Notes under the pieces: generated by a model
Told to the model about the DNA's origin: nothing
The model's database searches: none
Seen by the model: the letters and a program-made list of their open reading frames with translations, nothing else
Shown: piece by piece, positions 42,905-54,835 of the stretch
How the letters are laid out: every line of letters begins with the position of its first letter
How positions within the stretch are numbered: the stretch's first letter is position 1
Program-made: the position numbers and the translations under genes
From: Microglena sp. YARC
Lineage: Eukaryota > Chlorophyta > Chlorophyceae > Chlamydomonadales > Chlamydomonadaceae
Direction of reading: 5' to 3'
NCBI GenBank assembly: GCA_022414725.1
Contig: CM039462.1
Coordinates: 176,607,810 to 176,671,809 of the forward strand
DNA length: 64,000 nucleotides

Positions 42905-44030
42905 TCAGATCAGATCAGTTTAGACACGAGGATTGAAGGTGTGGATAAGGTTTATGGAATATAGGCATTGGATCCAACAACCCCAACCCCTACATCGAAT
43001 TGGCAGCAAACGGGGAGCAGCAAATTGGTGTGAAAAAGGAGGTCGCCAAAAGAAGAGCGTAGTCGTTGTGGTCTGATGACGACAAGAGGGGGCGACCCCC
43101 AGGGTTGGCAACAACAACCAGTATCAGGCCAACAAGCAGGCCAAGGACCCAGCAACCCCAGCCCCACTCCCAATGCGAGCCCCAGCCCCAGCAGCAGCCT
43201 CAACCCCAGCCCCAACCAAGCCCATGCCCAAGTCTGAATCTACGTTATTGCATTCTGTACTCAGGAGTGTGATGTAGTAGTGTTTATACTAGCCATGTGC
43301 ACTTCGCCTGCAGACGGTGAGCAGCCTGGAGGCTGATAGACAATGTTATCAATCCTAATCCTAGCCCATGTCCAAGGCCACCCCAGGTAAACCCAGGCCC
43401 AGGGTCAAGTAGTCTAGTTGATATATTCTTAGCTCCTGGCTGCTCATGACACTTCATGACACATATATAGTCATATCCAATACATAAGTCCCCCTTGACT
43501 GCGCCAAGCCACAGGTACATTTGAAGTCCAGTAGGGCACCAGGAAAAATGTAATCAGCAACATCGTCGCCCCATGCAATAACCTCTAAGCACATGTGCCC
43601 GCCCTTGCACACATGTATAATGCCATATATTGCCTAGAATGTACGCTAACATGGCACACATGCACTTGCATGCCCTGATCTGTGATTTAGCATGATCTGC
43701 ATGCACCCTAGGGTAAAGCAGCATGCATGATTGCTGCTATCCCCCCCCCCCCCCCCCCCCCATCCCTGGTGCAAATGAAGCATTGAACCTAAAACTGACT
43801 GCAAAGATACTTCCGCATTACTTTACTGTCATGGGCAGGCCACTGTAGACCCAAGACAAGCCCACACCAGGAAGTCCGAGGGTGCAGCCACAGGCCTGCG
43901 CCAGCCCAGATTGAATCAAGGGTACTTAGATAAGGGCAATGTTTTGCATGTTTATGTTTTTGCCGAAGACGGGGAGCAGCCTTAACAAGCTGCAGCCATG
44001 CAACCAAGATCGAGTGTTTACTTGATCAGT
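42905..44030. repeat. Dispersed repeats, poly-C tract; no exon recognised
   Basis: 43310-43360 (gacggtgagcagcctggagg) relates to 39.03 kb; 43488-43552 is a copy of the 30.17-kb repeat; 43818-43880 matches 38.95 kb and, inverted, 9.87 kb. A C-run is at 43741-43760. Confidence 0.6.
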
Positions 44031-44133
44031 ATCGATATGTGGTGATTTGATGCTGCGGCATGAGCCACTTTGACTCGGGGGTGTAGCTGTACAGGGTGGC
44101 ACAGCCCCAGCCAGCCCACTTCATGCAGCCTAC

Positions 44134-44403
44134 CTCCGAGCACAACCCGTTTTTCATCAAATCATCCTCGTTGCTGTCGAGTGCTTTCCTAGAGACAGTG
44201 GAGAAAGCGGGAGCAGCGCTCGATGCGGAGAGCCTCCAGCCATGCGCATCGGTGCTAGATGAGAGGGTGCGGTTTCGATCAAGTAGAAGTGGGTTCAAAG
44301 CCAAGCATTGTCGAGTCTCCTGCGTTATTTGCTGTGCGGCAGATGCAGCTACTAGGGGTCGAATTCCCCGCAGCAGTCGCGCCACGCTCGTGGAGGCCGG
44401 CAT
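44134..44403 (-). CDS. First exon with organelle-presequence character
   Basis: From ATG 44403, 90 codons to a donor (tcggag|gtaggc), phase 0. MPASTSVARLLRGIRPLVAA then SAAQQITQETRQ has the Arg/Ala/Ser-rich, acid-free start of a mitochondrial or plastid presequence. The rest reads TVSRKALDSNEDDLMKNGLC. The mature family is not recognised. It may be the 5' exon of the S1-like or mTERF exons downstream on the same strand. Confidence 0.5.
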
Positions 44404-45585
44404 CAGAACGAGGTGAGGTTGGTGAGAGATGGGCGTTGATTACGAGCTTCTTGAAGACTGGTGAAAGTTATTACAAGGGAGGGGAGGGAGGGAGGGAGGG
44501 GTGTGAAACGAAGTTGTGGGAGATGTAATCTGCGACTCTGCGAGATGGAGGAAATGCTTTTGCTGCCTTGATGGTCGTTGGGCACCAGATCAACCGATCG
44601 GCAGGCGGGAGGGCTGAGTCCGCACCAACTAGGCTGTACAGTTAGCAGTCTTGTCCTGCGCCCAAACGTCCACCCTCCAAGGTAAGCCTTGAAACTCTGC
44701 ACACTGGGCAAGGCAGGGGTTAGATGAAAGGGGGGATATTGGGTAGCAGTTCAGGTTAGGTACACAAGGGCAGGGGATTGAGGAAAAATGATTGAGGAAA
44801 ACTGTGTAAGTGTGACATTAAGGCCATTGTGTGACGGGTTTCTGCCTCTGAAGCACTTGGATTGCCCGCCTGGGTGAGGTGAAACACAGATTTTACTTTT
44901 TCCTTTGCATGCTCATCCTCTTGTCTACCTTTTTCATCATGCCATGTGATGCTCATTTTGTTCTATTCCGCCGTCGCATGGCGACGCATGAAGCCCCCAA
45001 AACTCCCCGGCTCCGCGTTGTGTGCTCCACCATGCGATGCCTACGCAGAAATCCTGAAACCAGGCTCGAGTAGCCCAAGTAGCTACTCAACCTGGCCTAC
45101 ATAAATCTGAAATCAAAAATACTGGCAATGCAGGTGATAATATGGGATGACAACCAAGGGAAGTGCATCGGAGAGCTCAGCTATAGAAACGCGGTAGGTC
45201 GAATGAAGTTCCATATGGGTCACATGACAGTTTAGTAGGTCTTCCAATTAGTGGAGTACCACATAGATCACATGGTTTTAGGTTGGCCATATAATATGTG
45301 ATCAAGTGCCGTAAGGGGGGCACATGGGTGTTCGGTTGGTCAAGTAAATGTTGAAGTTCCACATGGGTCACATGAGAGTTTGGCAGGTCCACGGAAGGTC
45401 TTATACTTAGTCAAGTGTCACGTGGGTCACATGGGTGTTAGGTAGGTGATATAAATGTGATCAAGTGCCGTACGGGGCACATGGGTGTTAGGTAGGTCCG
45501 GTTATGGTCCATTCGTAGGACATCTTGTGACTAGTGCACCTTGAAGCTGACACAAACCAGATTTCTGTTTCTGTTGACATCTTGG
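44404..45585. repeat. Region 5' of the presequence exon; dispersed and tandem repeats
   Basis: 44404-44960 has no recognised feature. 44960-45110 (gtcgcatggcgacgcatgaa, gagtagcccaagtagctact) matches an inverted copy at 62.5-62.76 kb. 45190-45510 is a minisatellite with cacatgggtcacatgagagt and gatcaagtgccgt blocks. Confidence 0.6.
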
Positions 45586-46700
45586 GCTTGGCCAGTAGCT
45601 GGCTCAGGGAGCTGCCTAGAAGCTGCTGCTCGTAGCTGAAAATAAAAGCTATGCTTGTGACATGTGTGCTAGCCAGTTAGGGGATCTGCCTAGAAGCTGC
45701 TGCTCGTAGCTGAAAATAAAAGCTATGCCTGTGACATGTATGCTAGCCAGGTTTTGTTAGGGTAAGCTTATGCCGTGGTTGAAAGGTGGATTATATTTTC
45801 TGTGATTAGTCAATGAATGAATGTATGAATCTAGGGTTGAGGTGCTATGTGCTTGTTAGGTTGTCTTCACTGTTTCTTTTTATGGCTACGCGTGGCAGCT
45901 TCCAGAGAGCTCCATTAGCCTGCATCTGGGTCTAGCCAAAAGCATTCAGCTGCATAAGGATGCCTGTCAAGTCATCTTTCAGATGTATCAGCTAGCTTCG
46001 GGTCTGGCCCCAGGACGGGGAAAGGGAGCTGCCTAGAAGCTGCTATGTGTGGCCCCAAAAACGAAACAGTGGTTATCTTTGTGTAACGTTGTCAATACAG
46101 CGCTCCATTCTCATAACGCATCACATGTTTGTGCACTCATCATACCACTGACAAGTACACCATGCCGCTCACAATTACATGTTGGTGTACTTATCATACC
46201 ATTGCCAAATACATGTTTGTGCGCTCATCAGATTCAGACTGTTCGACTCCGACGGGATAGGATTTTGGTGGGTGTTCAAATAATAGATTGGAGCCAAGGT
46301 TTACCCTTCTAAATTTACTAGCACATAAATATAAATATAAATGTGCACGTGTATATGATCGGATGCACAGGCTGACCGCTACGTGCCGTCAGGGGCTCCC
46401 CTTGTATACACCACACACACACACAAACACACACACATACGCACAAATTATGATATGTTCTGTGATTATTTAATGACTGCATGTCTGAATCTAGGGTTGA
46501 CTTGCTATGTGTGTGTTGGCTTAGGTATCTGCCTTGGTTTAGGGTGGGGTGGGGTGGGGGGTGGGTGGGGCGCTGCACATAGCGGCTTCCAGCCAGCTTT
46601 ATTAGCCCTCTAGTCAAAAGCATTCAGATGCAATGGAATGTCTGCCATGCAATCTTTCAGACGCACCAACAAACAAACACTACTAATATAGCCATACGCC
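45586..46700. repeat. Copies of a dispersed repeat family
   Basis: 45590-45750 contains two direct copies of gaagctgctgctcgtagctg then aaaataaaagctatgc. 45890-46060 and 46570-46670 share gcagcttccagagagctcca/gcggcttccagcc and aaaagcattcag. Related blocks are at 1.96 and 39.2 kb. A (CA)n run is at 46408-46430. No gene. Confidence 0.6.
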
Positions 46701-47079
46701 CCACCCCGCCCCACCCCACAGTTTTGAATCGAGTTGTGTGACGTGCATCAGACGCAAGTTCATCTCAGCACATAACAGCGCCCTGTCCTGGCAATGGCCC
46801 TGTCATTGGATGGGAAGCGATTGTGTACGGAGTCTGGGACTCTGATTCAAGTTTGGAACACAGTCTACAGGTTGGTTGCTTGCTTGCTTGCTTGCTTGCT
46901 TGGTGTGATGAATTTAGTGAGTTATGTACTGCTGTACTGTATGATGTACTGATGTGCAGTTCTGGTGTCCTCTAGCTATTGTCAGTGACACCAGCCGACA
47001 TCCTTTATCCGATGTAAACATATGGGCATCCATCACGTCTCGCCACTGCACTATACTCTGAGGATACAAAAATGTTTTT
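46701..47079. other. No gene; (TTGC)n microsatellite
   Basis: A short (TTGC)n tract lies at about 46876-46901. Nothing else is recognised. Confidence 0.5.
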
Positions 47080-47400
47080 GAGAAACTGAAAAAGTAACCT
47101 TAATTGGTTGATAAAGACTCCAGCAAGAAGCTGGAGATTCCTTTGAAGGATATAGATACCTTATAAATTGTATACAAATGCGAAATAAGAATCACACAAT
47201 TAAATTATCATCCCATGTGGGATGACGATTTATTTATAATTGTTTAATTAAATTATCACTGTAGCATGAACTCAGGATCCCTGTCGGTCAATTGTTTGAG
47301 GTTCAGTTTCATCAATGTTTTTATTGTTAGCGCCTGCCACGGTTGGGCAAGTCCCTTTAGCCTATTTGGCCTACCCCTGGACTATAACATACGTACAAAT
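47080..47400 (+). mobile_element. Longest copy of the dispersed retroposon family with SINE-shared tail
   Basis: It has an internal hairpin (attaaattatcatcccatgt then gggatgacgatttattta), the block gtagcatgaactcagga, and the tail gccacggttgggcaagtccc, cctatttggcctacccctgg and a TAACATACGTAC end. Copies: 11265-11486 (3' half plus tail), 14391-14615 (5' half). The tail also ends the tRNA-headed SINE at 3766. Confidence 0.7.
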
Positions 47401-47650
47401 GATTGTTGAAACGCACAATAATGCTAGCTACCTGATCGTCTGATCTTGACTAAGTGCTCTCCATCCTCAGAGCGACACTTCAGTATAGCCATCTTGCTCG
47501 CTATTTTCTGGACGAAGCAACATGAGTATGTATGTTCCAGCAAGCTAGCCATTAACATATCCTGCGTTTCAAGGACGCGCTTGAAGGACGCAATCCGTGC
47601 TTATATATCAGCAAAAGGCATAATATGCTAAGATCGTGGGCATATACCCA

Positions 47651-48020
47651 TGTAGTGACTCACGGTGCTGCTGCTGATCATGTTGTGCTGATGGTGTAGT
47701 GAATCCCGTTGCTGCTGCTGATGGTGTAGTGCTGATGGTGTAGTGACTTCCAGTGCTGCTGCTGATGGTGTAGTGCTGGTGGTGTAGTGACTCCCGGTGC
47801 TGCTGCTGATGGTGTAGTGCTGATGGTGTAGTGACTTCCGGTGCTGCTGCTGATGGTGTAGTGCTGATTGTATAATTATGATGGTGTAGTGCTGATGGTG
47901 TAGTGACTCCTGGTGCTGCTACTGATGGTGTAGTGCTGATGGTGTAGTGACTCCTGGTGCTGCTACTGATGGTGTAAGTGCTGATGGTGTAGTGACTCCT
48001 GGTGCTGCTACTGATGGTGA
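47651..48020. repeat. gatggtgtagtgctg minisatellite (second site)
   Basis: Same unit types and orientation as 29110-29325: a long unit with gtagtgactcccggtgctgc and a short unit gatggtgtagtgct. Multiple-of-three unit sums give a 150-codon minus frame that is not a gene. 48030-48930 has no recognised gene. Confidence 0.88.
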
Positions 48021-49009
48021 AAACATCAGCAGGACAGATATACTGGGGGCCGAGGTCCATAGTGGGGCCCGAGGATGCTGTCGAGTCTCAAAGTTTTAGC
48101 ACTGAGTTCCCAAAGGGGGTTGTGTTCATGGTGAACCCTGCGTACATAGCAGAGTCCCTGGGTGAGACAGTGTAGCTGAGTCCCCGGGCGAGACAGTGGG
48201 GACTGCTGCCTGTTCACTTTGGGCTGATTTCCTCAAGGGAACAACAGTAGGGGTTGGGTAATGTAGAACCCTTGTACACGTTAGGATCCCTGCTGCCCCT
48301 CTCCAGTGTATGAGGCTCCCTCTATCTCTCCCCCTTCTCTGTTTTCTCTCTCCTATCCTCCTTGACAACCCCTTGACCTTACCTTCACATGCGTTAATTT
48401 GAAAGGTAAGGCAGCCAGCTGGTAATTCAAACATTTCTTCGTCAGCAGGCCGCGCCTCCGCAACAGTGGGTTTTCAGAGAAAATTTGTACCCCTGCCCCC
48501 TGCTTCCTACACCGCCCCTGCCATGTTTTTTTGTATACATACACATATGTAAGTAGTATTAATATTGTTAGTAAATGGTATTATTAGTATTAGTATTAGT
48601 ATTATTATATCCAACTTGTATAAACCACATGTAAGACCACAAATGGATAGCGCCGTTGAGGCGATCACTGTTCACGCCTACTATGACCCCTAATTATAAT
48701 TGATGAGGAGATTCAGACATCACAAGCTTGGGGGGGTGGGGTGGGGAGAAAGTGGGGGAGGGTCAAATAAAAATCCGAGCGAAGAGTCAAGAAAAAACTT
48801 CTTAGACCCTGTATACATATTTTTTCTTCTCATTATTATTGATTAGTTGTGCTGGGTCTGAACTTGGGCTAGCAGAACTTGTGAATCTGAACTGGAATTT
48901 TGTGTGTACTTTCCACAGCCCTACAGTATGGGTAAATGAATGTGCATCATACAAGTTTGTAACTTGGTGGCTCAAACCATGAAGCTGCTCGCCATCTCTA
49001 ATTCAGTCT

Positions 49010-52000
49010 TCCCTGAATCAGCCTGGACCACAAGTTTCTTTCACCTCCAGGCCACAGGCTCCATCATCTCCAACCCCCTATCTCAATCGCCTCTTCCGCT
49101 CACTGCCCTGGGACCACAAGTTGTTTACCTCCCAGGCCACAGCATCAATCTCCCAAACCCCATATATAAATTCGCCTCTTCCACGCTCATTGCCCTGGGA
49201 CAGCGACAAGTTGTTTTTCACCTCTAGCTCCATCATCTCCAACCCCTATAACTCAATCGCCTCTTCCAGCTCTCTTTTGGGACCACAAGCTCACTTTCCC
49301 AGGCCACAGCCCTGTCACTCAGACCATGCCGTAAGTATATATTCAATTCGCCAACTCTTAACGCTCCACGCCGCTGGCTTCACATCATCTCCAAACCCCT
49401 TTCAAATCGTCCGCTCTTACCTGGGACAGCTCAGGCCTTGGTGACCAACAATTATTTTCATCCTCCCAGATCCACAAGCTCCATCATCTCCAACCCCTAT
49501 ATCAAATCGCCTCTTCCGCTCACTTGCCCTGGGACAAAAGTTGTTTCACCTCCAGGCCACAGCTCCATCATCTCCAACCCCCTATATATATTCAATCGGC
49601 CTCTAACGCTCACTTGCCCTGGGACCACAAGTTTTTCACCTCCCAGGCACAGCTCAGCATCATCTCCAACCCCTATACTCAATCGCCTCTTCGCTCCTTG
49701 CCCCTGGGACACAAGTTGATTTCACTATTACCTCACCAGCCACAGCTCATCATCTCCAACCCTATCGCCTCTTCCCGCCTCGGCTCTTGTGTTTCACCTT
49801 CCAGGCACACCTCCACCCATGCTCCATCATCTCCAACCCCTATATATACTCAATGCCTCTTCCGCTCACTTACGCTCAATCCCTGGGAACACTGTAACTC
49901 CCCACAGTCCATATTAACCTAGCGAAAGTTGGGACCAAATTTCACCTTTCCCAGGCCTCAGGCCTCCATTCATCAATGCAACCCCTATTACTCAATCGCT
50001 CACCCTATCCGCCTCACAAATCGCTCTTCCGCTCACATTGCCCTGGACAAGTTGTTTCACCTTTCCCAGCCAACAGGCTCCCCCAATCGCCCCCTACTTG
50101 CCCTGGGACCACAAGTTTCACCTCCCATCGCTCCATCATCTCCAACCCCTCTATATATTCCGCTTCTTCCTCACTTGCCTGGGACACAAGTTGTTTCACC
50201 TCCCAGGCCACAGCTCATCATCTCCAACCCCCTATACTCAATCGCTCTTTCCGCTCACTTGCCCTGGGACACAAGTTGTTTCACTCCCAGACCGTCATCA
50301 TCTCCGCCACCCCAGACACTGACTCAATGTAGTTGAGTCTCGACCCGTGCGAGCATCAGGTGGGACACATCAGAGAAGCCATCTCAGGAGGACGTATTAT
50401 GTATAACCCTGATAGCTATCGCCTGTCCTTCCCGTCTCACTTGCCTGGGACCTACAGTTGTTTGTCACCTTCACAGAGACACGCTCCATCATCTCCAACC
50501 CCTTACTTAATCGCTTCCTCACCGTTGCCCCTGAAACAAGTTGTTCGCCTCCCGAGGCACAGCTCGACATGCTCCAACCCTATATTATATGCAATGGTCT
50601 TTCCGCTCATCCTGGACACAAGTTGTTTCACCTCAGGCCACAGCTCCATCATCCTCAACCCCTATACTCAATCGCCTCTTCCGCTCACTTGCCCTGGGAA
50701 CCAACTAGTTGTTTCACCTCCCAGGCACAGCTTCCATCATATCAACCCCTATACTCAATCGCCTCTTCCGCTCACTTGCCTGGGACACAATTTGTTTCAC
50801 CTCCAGGCCAAGCTCATCATCTCCAACCCTATATATACTCAATCGCCTCTTCCTCCACTTGCCACTCCCAGGTCACAGCTCAATGTCTTCGCTCACTGAC
50901 TGAGCAAGTTGTTTACGCTCCCAGGACCACAGCTCATCATCTGCTCCAACAACTATACTTCATCGCCCTCTTCCGCTCACTTGCCTGGACACAAGTTGTT
51001 TCACCTCCCAGGCACAGCTCTCATCATCTCCACAACCCTATACTCAAGTCGCTCTTCCGCTCACTTGCCCTGGGACCACAAGTTGTTTCACCTCCAGGCC
51101 ACAGCTCCATCATCTCCAACCCTAATATATATCATGGCCTCTTCGCTCACTTTGCCCTGGACCACAAGTTGTTCAACCCTCCACGGCCCAGGCCAAGCTC
51201 CATCATCTCCAACCCCTATATATACTCAAGTCGCCTCTTCCGCTTCATTGCCTGGGACCACAAGTTGTGTCACTCCCAGGCCACAGTCATCATGCTCAAC
51301 CTATACTCATCAAGCTGGGGACAAAGGTGTTTATCACATCGCCTCATATTCAACGCCCTATAGTATAATCATCCCTCTTCCACATTGCCCTGACAAGTTG
51401 TCAATCATCTCACATATATGCACTTCCTGGGACTACAAAGTGTTTACGCTCAGGCCGACAGCTCCATCATCTCACCCCTATACAAATGCCTCTTCCGCAA
51501 TTGCCTGGGACAAATTTGTAACTCCCAGGCCACACTCCATATCTCCACAGCATCGCCTCTAAGCTCACTTCCTCAGCTAGGCATCTCACACCCTATCACC
51601 TTTCCGCTCAGTGCCTAGTTGGTATCCCAGGCCACAGCTCCATATCTCAACCCCTATACAACTCCATTGCACTGGGACCACAATGTTGTTTCAGCCTCTT
51701 TCCATCCTTGGCCTGGACCACAAGTCTGTTATCCTCCCAGGCCACAGCTGCCATCATTCACCTATACTCAATCACCTCTTCCGGTGGGAGCTACAAGTTG
51801 TTTTCACGCTCCCAGGCCACAGCTCCATCAATCATCCACCCCTTATCACTCGCCTCTCGCTGCACTTGCCCCTGGACCAAATTTGTTTTCACCTCCCAGG
51901 CACAGCTTGCCATGCAATCTCCACCCGTATATATAACTCCATCGCCTCTTCGCTCACTTTGCCACTGGGACCACGAACCTTTGTTTTCATCCAGGCCACA

Positions 52001-52653
52001 GCTCATCATCTCCAACACCTATATATAACTCAATCACTTTCCGCTCATTGGCCTGGGACACAAGTTGTGTCACTCCCGGCCACAGCTTTCCATCATCTCA
52101 ACCCTATAATCAATCGCCTTTGCGCTCACTTGCCCTTGGACCACAAGTGTTTTTTCACCTCGCAGGAACAGCTCATCATCTCCAACCCCTAGTCGACTTC
52201 ATCGCTCTTCCATCACTTGCCTGGACCACAAGTTGTTTCACTCCAGGCCACAGCCATCATCTCCAACGCTATATTACTAGATCGCCTCTTCGCTCACTGG
52301 TTGCCCTGGGACCACAGTTTGTCACTCCCGGCACGCTATCATCTCCAACTATATATACTGCAATCAGCCTTTCGTCACTTGCCTGGGCACAAGTTGTGTC
52401 ACCTCCAGGCACGCTCCATCATCTCCAACCTATACAATGCTCTTCGCTCACTTGCCTGGGAAAAGTTTGTGTACTTCCCAGGCCACAGCTCATCATTCCA
52501 ACCCTATAGTATACTCAATCGCCTCTTTTCGCTCACTTGCCTGGGCACAAGTTGTTTACTCTCCAGGGCACAGCTCTCATCTCTCCAACCTATTATACTC
52601 ATCACCTCTTCTGCTGATTTGCCTGGGGACCAAAGGTTGTGGATACCTCCAGG
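49010..52653. repeat. About 88-bp satellite, about 40 copies, running into the gap
   Basis: Consensus blocks in order: ggccacagctccatcatctc, caacccctatatactcaatc, gcctcttccgctcacttgcc, ctgggaccacaagttgttt, cacctcccag. Early units are intact. From about 49.7 kb single-base deletions become frequent and differ between units, which looks like uncorrected long-read error. It stops at the N run, so the true length is unknown. Confidence 0.92.
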
Positions 52654-53653
52654 NNNNNNNNNNNNNNNNNNNNNNNNNNNNNNNNNNNNNNNNNNNNNNN
52701 NNNNNNNNNNNNNNNNNNNNNNNNNNNNNNNNNNNNNNNNNNNNNNNNNNNNNNNNNNNNNNNNNNNNNNNNNNNNNNNNNNNNNNNNNNNNNNNNNNNN
52801 NNNNNNNNNNNNNNNNNNNNNNNNNNNNNNNNNNNNNNNNNNNNNNNNNNNNNNNNNNNNNNNNNNNNNNNNNNNNNNNNNNNNNNNNNNNNNNNNNNNN
52901 NNNNNNNNNNNNNNNNNNNNNNNNNNNNNNNNNNNNNNNNNNNNNNNNNNNNNNNNNNNNNNNNNNNNNNNNNNNNNNNNNNNNNNNNNNNNNNNNNNNN
53001 NNNNNNNNNNNNNNNNNNNNNNNNNNNNNNNNNNNNNNNNNNNNNNNNNNNNNNNNNNNNNNNNNNNNNNNNNNNNNNNNNNNNNNNNNNNNNNNNNNNN
53101 NNNNNNNNNNNNNNNNNNNNNNNNNNNNNNNNNNNNNNNNNNNNNNNNNNNNNNNNNNNNNNNNNNNNNNNNNNNNNNNNNNNNNNNNNNNNNNNNNNNN
53201 NNNNNNNNNNNNNNNNNNNNNNNNNNNNNNNNNNNNNNNNNNNNNNNNNNNNNNNNNNNNNNNNNNNNNNNNNNNNNNNNNNNNNNNNNNNNNNNNNNNN
53301 NNNNNNNNNNNNNNNNNNNNNNNNNNNNNNNNNNNNNNNNNNNNNNNNNNNNNNNNNNNNNNNNNNNNNNNNNNNNNNNNNNNNNNNNNNNNNNNNNNNN
53401 NNNNNNNNNNNNNNNNNNNNNNNNNNNNNNNNNNNNNNNNNNNNNNNNNNNNNNNNNNNNNNNNNNNNNNNNNNNNNNNNNNNNNNNNNNNNNNNNNNNN
53501 NNNNNNNNNNNNNNNNNNNNNNNNNNNNNNNNNNNNNNNNNNNNNNNNNNNNNNNNNNNNNNNNNNNNNNNNNNNNNNNNNNNNNNNNNNNNNNNNNNNN
53601 NNNNNNNNNNNNNNNNNNNNNNNNNNNNNNNNNNNNNNNNNNNNNNNNNNNNN
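52654..53653. other. Assembly gap of 1000 N
   Basis: Exactly 1000 N, a placeholder size. Frames reported through it are artefacts. Confidence 0.99.
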
Positions 53654-54487
53654 ATGCAGAATTCTGAAGGAGTGATTGGGCAAAGGATGCGTCGAGGGAC
53701 TTCATACCGAGCTGGAGGCTGCCAGAAGCGCGAGATTGAAGCCTTCCGTGAAGCGGGGGGGGGGGGGGGGGGGTCTGTGTGTGTGGGGGGAGTGGGGGGA
53801 GGGGTGTGTGTGTGTTCTTGGTGGGGGTGTGTGTGTGTGGTGTTGATGGTGGTTGGTGGTGGGTATGTTAGTGTGGTGTGTCCTATTGCCTCTGATGTTT
53901 TGTAGCCTGTCAGTTATTCAGAGAGAGGTATGCGACGCCCTTAAAGTGAATGAGGGGGTAGGTGTGTGATGTGTGTCGGGGGGGGGGGGGGGGGGGGGTT
54001 AGAAGCTGATCAGAAGCGCGAGATGCGCTAGTGAGCGGGTAGGGGGGGGGGGGGGGGGGGGGTTATGGGTGTGTCCTATTTGCCTCTGATGTTTTGTACA
54101 TGTCAGTTATTAGAGAGAGATATCGACGCCTTCAAGTGAATGAGGGGTGGGGGGGGGGGCGTGTGGTGCGGTGTGTGTGTTGTGGGGGGGGGGCTAGAGG
54201 CTGGCTCAGAAGAGCGAGATGACGCCCTCTGGTGGGCCGAGGGTGTGTGTGTGTGTGTGGGGGGGGGGGTGGGGGGGGGGGGGCCTATTGCCTCTGACTT
54301 TTGTTGTACCTGTCATTTCTTCACCCTCGTCACTGTCGCCATCAGCATACTTGGGGGTCGTGGTGGGTGGGTGGGTGGGGGTATCTATTGCTCTAAATTG
54401 TTTGTAGTGTCATTCTTCACACCTCTGTCACCTGTCCCGCCATCAGCGGCGAGGGTGTGTGTGGTGTGTGTGTGTGTGTGTGTTGTG

Positions 54488-54518
<31 letters not shown>

Positions 54519-54835
54519 TCCTATGCCTCTGATGTTTTGTCCTGTCAATTCTTCATCCCTATGTCACTGTCCGCATCAGGCGAGGAGGGGTGTCTGTGTG
54601 GTGTGTGTGTGGGGGGGGGGGGGGGGGGGGGGGGGCACCTATTGCTCTGAATTTTCTCACTCAGCCGGTAGTCTTCACCTCTGTCCCACTGTAGGCAAAC
54701 GACGCGCTTCAGGTGAGCGGGAAGGGTCTGGTGTTTGAGTGTGGTGTGTGTGGGTGGGTGTGTCCTATTTGCCTCATAATTCGCTCATTGTCCAGCTTGT
54801 CAGTTCTTCACCCCTCTGTACTTCACCTTCAGCGA
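53654..54835. repeat. G/GT-rich array with short exon-like repeats
   Basis: Units of about 130-170 bp combine tcctattgcctctgatgttt, a stretch like cagaagcgcgagatgacgcc and long G-runs with GT tracts. The piece gaggctgccagaagcgcgag (about 53713) reads LEAARSARL or, in another frame, coiled-coil-like residues. It probably represents an amplified exon-intron junction of the coiled-coil gene, but the frame is too error-laden to prove. Confidence 0.65.

Noticed and set aside
47608..48060. 150-codon minus-strand frame (TTPSAAAPG repeats)
   Set aside because: It is the gatggtgtagtgctg minisatellite read through.
52217..53905. Long frames spanning 52.2-53.9 kb
   Set aside because: They pass through 1000 N and satellite sequence.
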